This document shows, in pieces, positions 1 through 7,040 of a DNA stretch of 64,000 bases. The position numbers were made by a program, and so were the translations under genes. The DNA lies in NCBI RefSeq assembly GCF_024808255.1, contig NZ_JANTYS010000010.1, forward strand, positions 1 through 64,000, read 5' to 3'. Origin of the DNA: Mucilaginibacter dorajii. GTDB taxonomy: Bacteria; Bacteroidota; Bacteroidia; Sphingobacteriales; Sphingobacteriaceae. Below the pieces are notes generated by a model. That model saw only the letters and a program-made list of their open reading frames with translations. It had not been told where the DNA came from and did no database searches. Numbering within the stretch: the stretch's first letter is position 1; the number at the start of each line of letters is the position of its first letter.

Positions 1-33
1 CTCCTTGCTGAGAAATTCAACGAAAACAGATAA
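1..33 (+). CDS. 3' end of an upstream gene (partial)
   Basis: The first frame is open from the window edge to a TAA at 31-33 and encodes LLAEKFNENR. A strong hairpin follows at 61-93, which fits the end of a transcription unit. Only ten residues are visible, so no product can be named and the reading frame itself is an inference. Confidence 0.35.
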   Translation, partial: LLAEKFNENR

Positions 34-60
34 ACATGGAGCCAATACGTTGCAAACATA

Positions 61-93
61 GAGGCCGCATCATTTGAATTATGATACGGCCTC
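61..93 (+). terminator. Hairpin after the upstream gene
   Basis: The arms gaggccg and cggcctc enclose a second inner pairing (atcat/atgat), giving a long stem. It lies 28 bp after the TAA at 31-33. The T-rich tail is poor, so it may be an attenuating or processing hairpin rather than a full intrinsic terminator. Confidence 0.55.
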
Positions 94-185
94 TTCAGCG
101 CGGTATGTTTTGAATATCACTTTTACATAACTTTCAATAAACCTGGTATTTATAATTTGGTCTTACTATCTAAATAAACCAAATT

Positions 186-512
186 ATGAAAAAGCAACTT
201 CTACTTATCGCAGGCCTTTGCCTCTTAATCTCATCTTGTGCAATTGTTCCCATTACCTATTTTGGTGATAGACTGGCGCCTACAACTTCGGTAGAAATCT
301 ATTATTCGGCTCACGATGTGAAACATGAATATAAGGTTATCGGCCATTTAACCTGCCAGAATTTCCTTGATCAGGAAGAAGTAAAACGGAAACTATCTGA
401 CTATGGCAAAAACATAGGTGCTGACGCCATAGTTATTTTAGGCACCGATAATGCTAAGAATGACCAGGCAGCTATCGTAACTGCAGATGCATTAAAGTAT
501 ACAGATAAATAA
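186..512 (+). CDS. Small hypothetical lipoprotein
   Basis: This 108-residue protein starts with a lysine-rich N-terminus, a hydrophobic stretch and the lipobox ISSC with Cys18, so it should be exported and lipidated. The mature part has the pattern EYKVIGHL then KLSDYGKNIGADAIVI. That resembles small envelope proteins in which a strand pair is followed by an 'A...GADA(I/V)(I/V)' segment, as in YbjQ/RcsF-like folds, but this is only a pattern resemblance. It is a single gene: the next gene is convergent (ends at 561). No specific function can be assigned. Confidence 0.7.
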   Translation: MKKQLLLIAGLCLLISSCAIVPITYFGDRLAPTTSVEIYYSAHDVKHEYKVIGHLTCQNFLDQEEVKRKLSDYGKNIGADAIVILGTDNAKNDQAAIVTADALKYTDK

Positions 513-560
513 GAGTAGTTATATTAAAGGTCTCTGTTCAAGAGATTTCCTTTCAGTGAA

Positions 561-2198
561 TCAGGGAGTCTTCACTACTCTTTTCAGCACCAATAAATTT
601 TGTCCGTTTAGGCTATAGCCTGAAATGTTATTCTGATACAAGTTTACCAGTTTATCATAGTAAAGCACAACTACCGGCGATTGCTCCATTACCAGGTTAT
701 CCATTTGCTGATAAATGGCATAGCGGACCGAATCGTTTTTTACCTGGTAAGTTTGCTCAAACAGGGCATCAAACTTTTTGTTGTTGAAGCCGGTATAGTT
801 AGGTCCGTAGGGGATCTTATTTTTTGAATAGAATACCGATAGATAATTTTCACCATCGGGGTAATCAGCTATCCACTGGCCATAGAAGAAGTTGATACCA
901 TTTTTGGATACCAATTCGCGCAAACTGGCGCCCTGGGTAATTTCAACACTGGTTTTTATTCCTATCCTATCCAATTGTCCTTGTACATATTCAATCAGGC
1001 TCCGGTAACCTACCGTGGTGGCCAATGATATTTCTGGCAGTCCCTTGCCGTCGGGGAAGCCGGCTTCGGCCAATAGCCGGCGGGCTTTGTCGGGGTCGTA
1101 GGAATAACCTTTAACACATTTACCATCAAAGCCCGGCATACCTTCGGGTATAAAACCCGAATAACCGGGTGTTCCCATGCTGTTACGCAGGTATTTGATC
1201 ATCTTTTGCCTGTCGATAGCATAGTTTATAGCTTGCCGTACTTTCAATATTTTCAGGGGAGATTTTTTCACAATGGCCAGGTTGCTGTCAACCAGCATCC
1301 CCAGGTACATGGTATTGAGATATGGGGCAGTATTAAGTATAAATTTGCCTTTATATTTCTGTGTTACCTTGCCCGATTTGGTGAGTATATCATCGCGATA
1401 GCTACCATCTATATCATTCAGGAAATCGAGTTTCTTTTTCACAAACTCCAGGAAGGAAGTTTGTTTATCAGCAATGAAGGTCGCCCGTACGGCGTCAAGA
1501 TACGGCAGATGCACGCCCTTATTATCTTTTTCCCAGTACTTTTCATTTTTGAGCAACACCAGTACCTCGCCTTCTTTCCAATACTTAAATTTAAACGGAC
1601 CAGTGCCAACAGGGTGGCTACGAAAGTCCTTCCCGTAAAAGTCAACAACCTCCTCAGGCACCACCGAGCAATATTGCGCGGTAAGCAAACTCAGAAACGG
1701 CGCAAATGGTTGTTTTAGTTTGATAATGAATGTGCTATCATCAGGAGCAATAAAGGCTTGCTTACCGGCTACCTTATCACTAAAGATCCATGAACCGGAT
1801 GAAGCCACCTTGGGATCGATTAGACGACTGAAACTATATACAAAATCAGACGCTACAGCCCTGCGACCAATGCCATTTTTAAAATGAGGGTTGTCATGAA
1901 AGTAAACATCATTACGCAGGTGGAAGGTATACAACAAGCCATCGGCCGATACATTCCAGGTTTTGGCTATACAGGGAATTACCTTTAAGCTATCATTGAT
2001 CTGTACCAGACCGTTGAATACCTGGTTATCCATCCATATGGTATAGTGATTGCGGCAAAAAGCAGGGTCGAGCGAGGTGAGGCCTTCCTCAAGGTTGATA
2101 TTAAAAACTGTTTTATGCCTATCGGCAGATTTTTTTTTGCAGGCCGATATCTGGATCATCAATCCCAAAAGCAACAAGCCGACCAGTTTTTTCATCAC
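561..2198 (-). CDS. ABC transporter substrate-binding lipoprotein, family 5 (oligopeptide/DppA-OppA type)
   Basis: The 545-residue protein has a lipoprotein signal ending at Cys20 (QISAC). The mature protein follows the SBP_bac_5 pattern: an early 'LDPAFCRN' segment, 'IAKTWNVSADGLLYTFHLRNDVYFHD' (residues about 75-100), 'SFSRLIDPK', 'VGTGPFKFKYWKEG', 'VRQAINYAIDRQKMI', and a late 'NYTGFNNKKFDALFEQ'. Family members capture peptides, nickel or other small ligands for an ABC importer. No permease or ATPase gene lies beside it, so it is either an orphan receptor or has partners elsewhere. It lies downstream of recA on the same strand, separated by 329 bp with a terminator, so it is probably transcribed alone. 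The ligand cannot be read from the sequence. Confidence 0.85.
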   Translation of the reverse strand: MMKKLVGLLLLGLMIQISACKKKSADRHKTVFNINLEEGLTSLDPAFCRNHYTIWMDNQVFNGLVQINDSLKVIPCIAKTWNVSADGLLYTFHLRNDVYFHDNPHFKNGIGRRAVASDFVYSFSRLIDPKVASSGSWIFSDKVAGKQAFIAPDDSTFIIKLKQPFAPFLSLLTAQYCSVVPEEVVDFYGKDFRSHPVGTGPFKFKYWKEGEVLVLLKNEKYWEKDNKGVHLPYLDAVRATFIADKQTSFLEFVKKKLDFLNDIDGSYRDDILTKSGKVTQKYKGKFILNTAPYLNTMYLGMLVDSNLAIVKKSPLKILKVRQAINYAIDRQKMIKYLRNSMGTPGYSGFIPEGMPGFDGKCVKGYSYDPDKARRLLAEAGFPDGKGLPEISLATTVGYRSLIEYVQGQLDRIGIKTSVEITQGASLRELVSKNGINFFYGQWIADYPDGENYLSVFYSKNKIPYGPNYTGFNNKKFDALFEQTYQVKNDSVRYAIYQQMDNLVMEQSPVVVLYYDKLVNLYQNNISGYSLNGQNLLVLKRVVKTP

Positions 2199-2527
2199 AA
2201 GCTAATGTAATAATTATTGAATTAGCGAATTAACGAGTTAGTAATTTATTACTTCCAAATGAATTTAAACGGAGGAAACCCGATTTTCCATGGCCTTCTT
2301 TTCTTTATTTTAACCCCATCCTCCCGATACCTTTCCAACACCTTCCGGCATCCTTTCCACATACTTCCCGATACCCTCCGGCGTTACTTCCACCACCTTG
2401 CGAAACACCATTGTATAAACTACCCATCAAACAAAAAAGCCTCCCCAAAAAGGAAGGCTTTTTATATTCTGAAACGATCAAATTTAAAAATCAAATCCTG
2501 ACCATCTTATTAAATCTTGCAATCGTG
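2199..2527. other. Intergenic region between recA and the SBP gene
   Basis: It holds the recA terminator hairpin (2433-2463) and a C/T-rich stretch (about 2310-2400) with loose repeats of the word tccggc/ttcc. Open frames here show no protein-like composition. Near 2215-2250 there are short gaattagcg/aattaacgag words of the kind seen in other gaps of this window. Confidence 0.5.
2433..2463 (-). terminator. Intrinsic terminator of recA
   Basis: The stem formed by agcct(c)c and gg(a)aggct is flanked by A6 on one side and T5 on the other. It lies 65 bp after the recA stop on the minus strand, and reads as a T-tailed hairpin in that direction. Confidence 0.75.
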
Positions 2528-3553
2528 TTAAACTTCTGCTAAATGTTCGCCTGTTACGGTTTCTTTAATTTTAACTTCCAGCTCTTCCATCAGTTCGGGG
2601 TTATCCAATATCAATTGCTTAACGGCATCACGGCCCTGGCCCAAGCGGGTTTCGCCATAGCTAAACCATGAACCGGCTTTTTTGATGATGTTGTACTCTA
2701 CACCCAGATCGATGATCTCGCCGGCTTTAGAGATACCCTCACCAAACATGATATCAAACTCGGCGATACGGAACGGAGGGGCAACTTTATTTTTAACAAT
2801 CTTCACTTTAACGCGGTTACCAGAAACTTCGTCGGTATCCTTAATTTGTGAAATACGGCGTACATCCAAACGTACCGAAGCGTAAAACTTTAAGGCGTTA
2901 CCACCAGTAGTAGTTTCGGGGTTACCAAACATTACACCAATTTTATCACGCAACTGATTAATAAAGATACAGCAGCAACCGGTTTTGCTGATGGTACCGG
3001 TAAGCTTACGTAATGCCTGCGACATTAAACGTGCATGTAAACCCATTTTAGAGTCACCCATTTCACCTTCAATCTCGGCCTTAGGCACCAGGGCTGCAAC
3101 AGAGTCGATAACTAAGATATCAATAGCGCCTGAGCGGATCAGGTTATCGGCAATTTCCAAAGCCTGCTCACCGTTATCTGGTTGCGAGATTAACAGGTTC
3201 TCAACATCCACACCTAATTTTTTGGCATAAAAACGATCGAACGCGTGCTCCGCATCAATAAAAGCCGCGATGCCGCCTTTCTTTTGCGATTCGGCAATGG
3301 CGTGGATAGCCAAAGTAGTTTTACCGGATGACTCCGGACCATATATTTCAATAACCCTGCCTTTAGGTAAACCGCCAACGCCTAAAGCGATGTCGAGCCC
3401 TATAGAGCCGGTTGATATTACTTCCTGAGGTTCGATAACAGAATCGCCCAATTTCATGATGGTGCCTTTTCCGTATGATTTTTCCAACTTATCTAAGGTA
3501 AGCTGCAATGCTTTCAGTTTATCTGAATTGTTTTTATCTATGTTATTAGCCAT
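2528..3553 (-). CDS. recA: Recombinase RecA
   Basis: RecA forms ATP-dependent filaments on single-stranded DNA, pairs homologous strands and triggers LexA-type cleavage. The 341-residue length is normal. Visible motifs are Walker A GPESSGKT at 72-79, the Walker B segment ILVIDSVAAL, the L1 loop region GDSKMGLHARLMSQALRKL, L2 around FGNPETTTGGNALKFYASVRLDVRR, and the C-terminal acidic tail region. The start ATG at 3553 is preceded by a TATATTTG element 18-25 bp upstream. It is followed by a terminator at 2433-2463, so it is likely monocistronic. Confidence 0.98.
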   Translation of the reverse strand: MANNIDKNNSDKLKALQLTLDKLEKSYGKGTIMKLGDSVIEPQEVISTGSIGLDIALGVGGLPKGRVIEIYGPESSGKTTLAIHAIAESQKKGGIAAFIDAEHAFDRFYAKKLGVDVENLLISQPDNGEQALEIADNLIRSGAIDILVIDSVAALVPKAEIEGEMGDSKMGLHARLMSQALRKLTGTISKTGCCCIFINQLRDKIGVMFGNPETTTGGNALKFYASVRLDVRRISQIKDTDEVSGNRVKVKIVKNKVAPPFRIAEFDIMFGEGISKAGEIIDLGVEYNIIKKAGSWFSYGETRLGQGRDAVKQLILDNPELMEELEVKIKETVTGEHLAEV

Positions 3554-3570
3554 CGTATTGTTTTCTTCAA

Positions 3571-3578
3571 CAAATATA
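3571..3578 (-). promoter_or_regulatory. recA -7 element (Bacteroidetes type)
   Basis: On the minus strand this reads TATATTTG, an exact match to the Bacteroidetes -7 consensus TAnnTTTG, 18 bp upstream of the recA ATG. No well-spaced -33 TTTG was found. Confidence 0.45.
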
Positions 3579-3622
3579 AATACTTTATTTACAAATACTA
3601 ATTTTTTTAGTAATTATTTTAA

Positions 3623-3731
3623 GGGGTTGATTGGGTTGGAATAAGTTGATTAAGTTGGATTGTTTAGCTTCGATTAAATTGAATTAATAACCTATTCAAC
3701 TCAATCCAACTTAATCAACCCAATCAACTTA
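3623..3731. repeat. Long inverted repeat of ttgatt/gggttg words
   Basis: The left arm (about 3623-3661) is made of the words gggttgatt, gggttgga, agttgatt, aagttggatt. The right arm (about 3696-3730) is its reverse complement with few mismatches. The right arm runs into the stop codon of nth (3729-3731). It would fold into a hairpin of more than 30 bp with a loop of about 35 bases. It belongs to the set of word-repeat hairpins described in the findings. Confidence 0.75.
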
Positions 3732-4484
3732 CTCCCCCACACTCCGCTTCTTCAATTCCTTACTAATCTTATTAAGTGCCGACTTCTTCTTCGCCTCTTT
3801 GGCTTTCTTCACCTTCGCGGCCTCGGCTTTTAATAAAGCTGTTTCGGTGTTGCTGCGCTCATAGTACCTGCAAAACCAGGTGAGCGGGCAAATATCGCAT
3901 TTAGGGCTACGCGCCACGCAAATGTAGCGACCGTGCAAAATAAGCCAGTGGTGCGCCACGGCTATATATTCTTTAGGAATATGTTTGATGAGTTGTTTTT
4001 CGACAGCCAACGGCGTGGTGGCATTGTTGGTAAGCCCTATGCGGTTGGCTACCCTAAATACGTGGGTATCTACGGCCATGGCCGGTTCCTCAAAAATAAC
4101 CGAGGCGATAACATTGGCTGTTTTACGCCCTACGCCCGGCATCTTCTGCAGATTATCTACTCCCTGCGGAATTTCGCTGTTAAAAACATCAACCAGCATT
4201 TTGCCCATACCCACCAAATGTTTGGCCTTATTATTAGGGTAACTTACACTCCTTATATAAGTAAAAACCTCCTCGGGTGTTGAAGCCGCCAAATCTTCGG
4301 GTGTAGGGAAGCGCTCAAAAAGCTTAGGTGTAACCTGGTTAATGCGCTTATCGGTACACTGCGCAGATAAAATCACCGCAACCAGTAACTGGAAAGGGTT
4401 TTCGTAATGCAGTTCGGTAACGGGATTGGGCTGGTTTTTAGAAAAGTATTCTACAAAGTGTTTGTAACGATCAGCTTTTAGCAT
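3729..4484 (-). CDS. nth: Endonuclease III (DNA glycosylase/AP lyase)
   Basis: Base-excision repair enzyme that removes oxidised pyrimidines and nicks the abasic site. The helix-hairpin-helix is at LQKMPGVGRKTANV (residues 112-125), with catalytic Lys121 and Asp139 (MAVDTHVFR). The 4Fe-4S cluster ligands are Cys189, Cys196, Cys199 and Cys205 (C-X6-C-X2-C-X5-C). At 251 residues it is about 40 longer than E. coli Nth. The extra length is a C-terminal lysine/alanine-rich tail (after residue 210), which could be an added DNA contact. It stands alone between two long inverted repeats. Confidence 0.96.
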   Translation of the reverse strand: MLKADRYKHFVEYFSKNQPNPVTELHYENPFQLLVAVILSAQCTDKRINQVTPKLFERFPTPEDLAASTPEEVFTYIRSVSYPNNKAKHLVGMGKMLVDVFNSEIPQGVDNLQKMPGVGRKTANVIASVIFEEPAMAVDTHVFRVANRIGLTNNATTPLAVEKQLIKHIPKEYIAVAHHWLILHGRYICVARSPKCDICPLTWFCRYYERSNTETALLKAEAAKVKKAKEAKKKSALNKISKELKKRSVGE

Positions 4485-4490
4485 TCTTTA

Positions 4491-4603
4491 GTTCATGGTT
4501 GATGGTTCATAGATCATGGCCAAAAGCAAAGTTACGGTTGATATTCGGTTATCCAAATTCACCTTATTAAACTATGATCCATGAACCATCAACTATGAAC
4601 CAT
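4491..4603. repeat. Inverted repeat of ttcatggttcat words
   Basis: The left arm 4491-4519 and right arm 4571-4603 are near-perfect reverse complements built from gttcat, ggttgat and gatcatgg words. They sit immediately upstream of nth. The same words recur at 4677-4695 and at 6940-7030. Confidence 0.75.
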
Positions 4604-4710
4604 ATAAATAGAAAGGTTCATAAATCAATATTGTGGTTTAGGTTTTCCAATTCGCATCGGTAAACTTTGGTCAACAATGGTGATCTATGAACCAGTGAGG
4701 GATTGCTTGC

Positions 4711-4905
4711 TTAGCGCAGGCTCTTCGAGTAATCTAAAATCTGGTGTATGGTTTGCAGTTTGGGCTTTTTGGTTAAAAGGTCCAAATCGGCACGAATTGA
4801 ATTATAAAAAATCAATTCGTCGGCATCCAGATTTTCTTGTGCGTTCTCGTTCATCAGAGCTTGATTAGCAATTGCATTTAACGTTTTTGTAAAGGTTTCA
4901 TCCAT
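4711..4905 (-). CDS. Small acidic hypothetical protein
   Basis: 64 residues, rich in Asn, Leu and acidic residues, predicted all-helical, with no signal peptide and no Cys. The sequence runs MDETFTKTLNAIANQALM...DELIFYNSIRADLDLLTKKPKLQTIHQILDYSKSLR. The composition is protein-like and the opposite strand frame (4677-4868) looks poorer, so I favour the minus-strand reading. I do not recognise the family. It lies between nth and the ECF sigma factor gene on the same strand, but long repeats separate them. Confidence 0.5.
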   Translation of the reverse strand: MDETFTKTLNAIANQALMNENAQENLDADELIFYNSIRADLDLLTKKPKLQTIHQILDYSKSLR

Positions 4906-5008
4906 AAGCTTATTTTACTATAATTTTTATATGATTTATAACGGTGGCTTAAAGATAATATTTTGTTAAATGAAAATTAAATGAAATTTTTCTAAATAGT
5001 TTATTTGA

Positions 5009-5157
5009 ATGTTCATTAGTTCACTGGTTCATTAGTTCATTGGTGGATGGCGGTAACAAAAATAGCTCATCAGCATTTTTGCCAATGAGCTATTTTTAGC
5101 AAGATTCCGCTTGCAAATACTAATGAACCAGTGAACTAATGAACCAATGAACTAACT
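5009..5157. repeat. Inverted repeat of ttcattagttcac words around a terminator
   Basis: The left arm 5009-5047 (gttcattag, ttcactgg, ttcattag, ttcattgg) and the right arm 5117-5157 (its complement: aatgaacca, gtgaacta, aatgaacca) enclose a separate terminator hairpin. The right arm touches the stop codon of the sigma factor gene. Confidence 0.75.
5058..5096 (-). terminator. Intrinsic terminator of the ECF sigma gene
   Basis: The arms aaaaatagctcat and atgagctattttt form a 13-bp stem with A/T flanks, about 60 bp after the sigma factor stop. It is symmetric enough to act in both directions. Confidence 0.7.
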
Positions 5158-5741
5158 TAGTTCTTTAAACTCAGCTCACGCCCCTGCATCATTTTGCGCA
5201 GGTTATTCAGCGCGTAACGCATACGGCCAAGGGCGGTATTGATGCTTACATCGGTAATATCGGCAATTTCTTTAAAGCTCATGTCGCCAAAATGACGCAT
5301 AATCAATACTTCTTTTTGCTCGGATGGTAAAAGCTGGATAAGGCCCTTCAAATCCTTATAGGTTTGTTCCCTAACCATTTTATCTTCAGTACTTTCATCA
5401 TAATTGCCAAGCACTTCAAAAATATCAAAGTCGTCGCCGTTGCTTACCATTGGCGCGCGTTTTTCACGGCGGAAATGATCAATAACCAGGTTATGCGCAA
5501 TGCGGGTAACCCAAGGTAAAAACTTACCTTCTTCGTTGTATTTTCCGGCTTTAAGGGTATTTATCACTTTGATAAAAGTATCCTGAAAAATATCCTCGGC
5601 AAGGTATTCATCTTTTACAAGTAAGTAAATGGAGGTGTAAATTTTTGACTGGTAACGCCTGATCAATTCTACAAGCCCCGCTTCATCACCGGCAATGTAT
5701 AGATGGATTAAATCCTGATCACTCTTCAATTGAAAATCCAT
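5157..5741 (-). CDS. ECF RNA polymerase sigma factor (RpoE-like)
   Basis: At 194 residues this is the usual size for a group 4 sigma factor. Region 2 is visible at residues about 20-90 (IRRYQSKIYTSIYLLVKDEYLAEDIFQDTFIKVINTL, then FLPWVTRIAHNLVIDHFRREKR, the -10-recognition and core-binding part). Region 4 is at about 130-185 (LPSEQKEVLIMRHFGDMSFKEIADITDVSINTALGRMRYALNNLRK), a helix-turn-helix for the -35 element. No anti-sigma factor gene is adjacent, which is common for the constitutively important ECF sigma of Bacteroidetes. The target regulon is not visible here. Confidence 0.93.
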   Translation of the reverse strand: MDFQLKSDQDLIHLYIAGDEAGLVELIRRYQSKIYTSIYLLVKDEYLAEDIFQDTFIKVINTLKAGKYNEEGKFLPWVTRIAHNLVIDHFRREKRAPMVSNGDDFDIFEVLGNYDESTEDKMVREQTYKDLKGLIQLLPSEQKEVLIMRHFGDMSFKEIADITDVSINTALGRMRYALNNLRKMMQGRELSLKN

Positions 5742-6160
5742 AGAAAGTACTACTTAAACTTAATTTTTAGTTAAACTCTTAAAAAGTAAAGTATATTCTA
5801 TAGCGTGCTCCTTAGGGTTAAGAAATTGTTACTTCAAATAAAACAAATTCTGCATTAAAAAACAAATTAAATTTTTCTATGCAGCCATTTTTTAATAATA
5901 CATCGGGTTTAATTACGGCAAAACAATTTATTATTTGGCGCTATATATTATTAGACTAATTTATATTACCAAAGGTTTAATCAGCACCAAAATAAATTCT
6001 AAAAATTGAATTGATAAAAAAATCAGTTGCTGCTCAATTGTATTAAAACCGTTACAAACCTTTTATGTAGTAAATTTATTAAAAAGCTTCAACTTATTGC
6101 CCGGCAAGATGTTAAAAAGTGTTAAATGTTAAAATTGCCGTTGCAAAGGATATGTAAGAA
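5742..6160. other. AT-rich intergenic region, no gene seen
   Basis: This 419-bp gap between the sigma factor start and the toxin stop is very AT-rich. It contains minus-strand promoter-like stretches for the sigma gene (ATACTTTAC near 5790) but no clear open frame, tRNA or hairpin terminator. Confidence 0.4.
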
Positions 6161-6493
6161 TTATATTAAGCCTTGGTTTTGCAGATCAAGGATGAGGATA
6201 TCGATATTTGATGTATCATGTTCGCTCTTAAGGTAAATCTCCGCTAAAATCACGGTTTCATTATCTAACACCACATAAGTAATTACCCTGGCCCCTCCTG
6301 ACTTCCCCTTTCCTGTCCCGGTAATCGCCAGGCGAACTTTGTAAAAACTATGACCAAGACTGGTTCCAATAATTGGATTGACTTCTAAGTCAGCAATTAG
6401 TTTACTGATATCTGATTTTATACCGGGCTGCTTTTTCGCGATTCTTTTAGCTTCTCTACCAAAAGACGAAGCAATGATAACCTTATAGCTCAT
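6161..6493 (-). CDS. RelE/ParE-like toxin of a type II toxin-antitoxin system
   Basis: The 110-residue basic protein begins MSYKVIIASSFGREAKRIAKK, typical of the first strand and helix of the RelE/ParE fold. It continues with LIADLEVNPIIGTSLGHSFYKVRLAITGTGKGKSGGARVITYVVLDNETVILAEIYLKSE, the beta-sheet core with 'ARVITYV' and a late 'IYLKSEHD'. Family members cleave ribosome-bound mRNA or poison gyrase; which applies is not decidable here. Its start overlaps the antitoxin 3' end by 11 bases, so antitoxin and toxin are translationally coupled with the antitoxin first. Confidence 0.8.
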   Translation of the reverse strand: MSYKVIIASSFGREAKRIAKKQPGIKSDISKLIADLEVNPIIGTSLGHSFYKVRLAITGTGKGKSGGARVITYVVLDNETVILAEIYLKSEHDTSNIDILILDLQNQGLI

Positions 6494-6722
6494 TTAAAAA
6501 TGCTCTTGCATCCTGGAGTTCAATCTTTCCTTCTTTATAAAGGTTAATCTCCTGTACAGTCTTTTTTAACCGATCATACATCTTTTGCTCCTGCTTGCTT
6601 AACGGTCGTTTTGCAACGTCAGCATCTTTGGCAACATTGTAGTCCAATCCAAAAGCATCCAAAACAGCCTTTATGGCTTTTTCAGTTTTTTTGTCTTCAA
6701 TATTTACAGTCAGCGTAGTCAT
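6483..6722 (-). CDS. Antitoxin partner of the RelE/ParE-like toxin
   Basis: 79 residues, beginning with the short beta-strand MTTLTVNIEDKKTEKAIKAVLDAFG and followed by charged helices ending ELQDARAFLNEL, as in small antitoxins whose C-terminal helix wraps the toxin. No classical helix-turn-helix is obvious. It precedes and overlaps the toxin gene (6483-6493). Such antitoxin-toxin complexes usually repress their own promoter, which would lie in 6723-6780; no operator was identified. Confidence 0.75.
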   Translation of the reverse strand: MTTLTVNIEDKKTEKAIKAVLDAFGLDYNVAKDADVAKRPLSKQEQKMYDRLKKTVQEINLYKEGKIELQDARAFLNEL

Positions 6723-6939
6723 GATATCAGCTTGTTATGTAAAAATACAAAATATACCACAATTTAAAAGTATTATCACCACGTCGTTGTATCCCTCAAT
6801 CCTCACCACAAAAAGGCATCTTAAATAATTAAAAGTCAACAAACTGTAAAGTCGGGTATTTAATTGCAATAATCACCTAAACAAAGTAAAACCGATTTGG
6901 ATTATGCTAAATATTTTAGGATTTTTGCGCTCGCAAAAA

Positions 6940-7030
6940 GTTCATAGTTAATAGATCATAGTTCATGGTATAAATTTTGCCTTGAACCGGTTAGCAGCTG
7001 CTATGATCTATGATCCATGAACCATGAACT
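6940..7030. repeat. Inverted repeat of ttcatagttcat words before uvrA
   Basis: The left arm 6940-6969 and right arm 7001-7030 pair closely. The words are the same as in the 4491-4603 repeat. The right arm supplies a spurious in-frame ATG (7017) ahead of the true uvrA start. Confidence 0.75.
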
Positions 7031-7040
7031 AATTCGAAGA

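Noticed and set aside
1206..1718. 170-codon plus-strand frame inside the SBP gene
   Set aside because: Antisense shadow of a well-supported family 5 binding protein; composition not protein-like.
2259..2501. 80-codon frame between the SBP gene and recA
   Set aside because: Covers the recA terminator and a C/T-rich stretch; no recognisable protein features.
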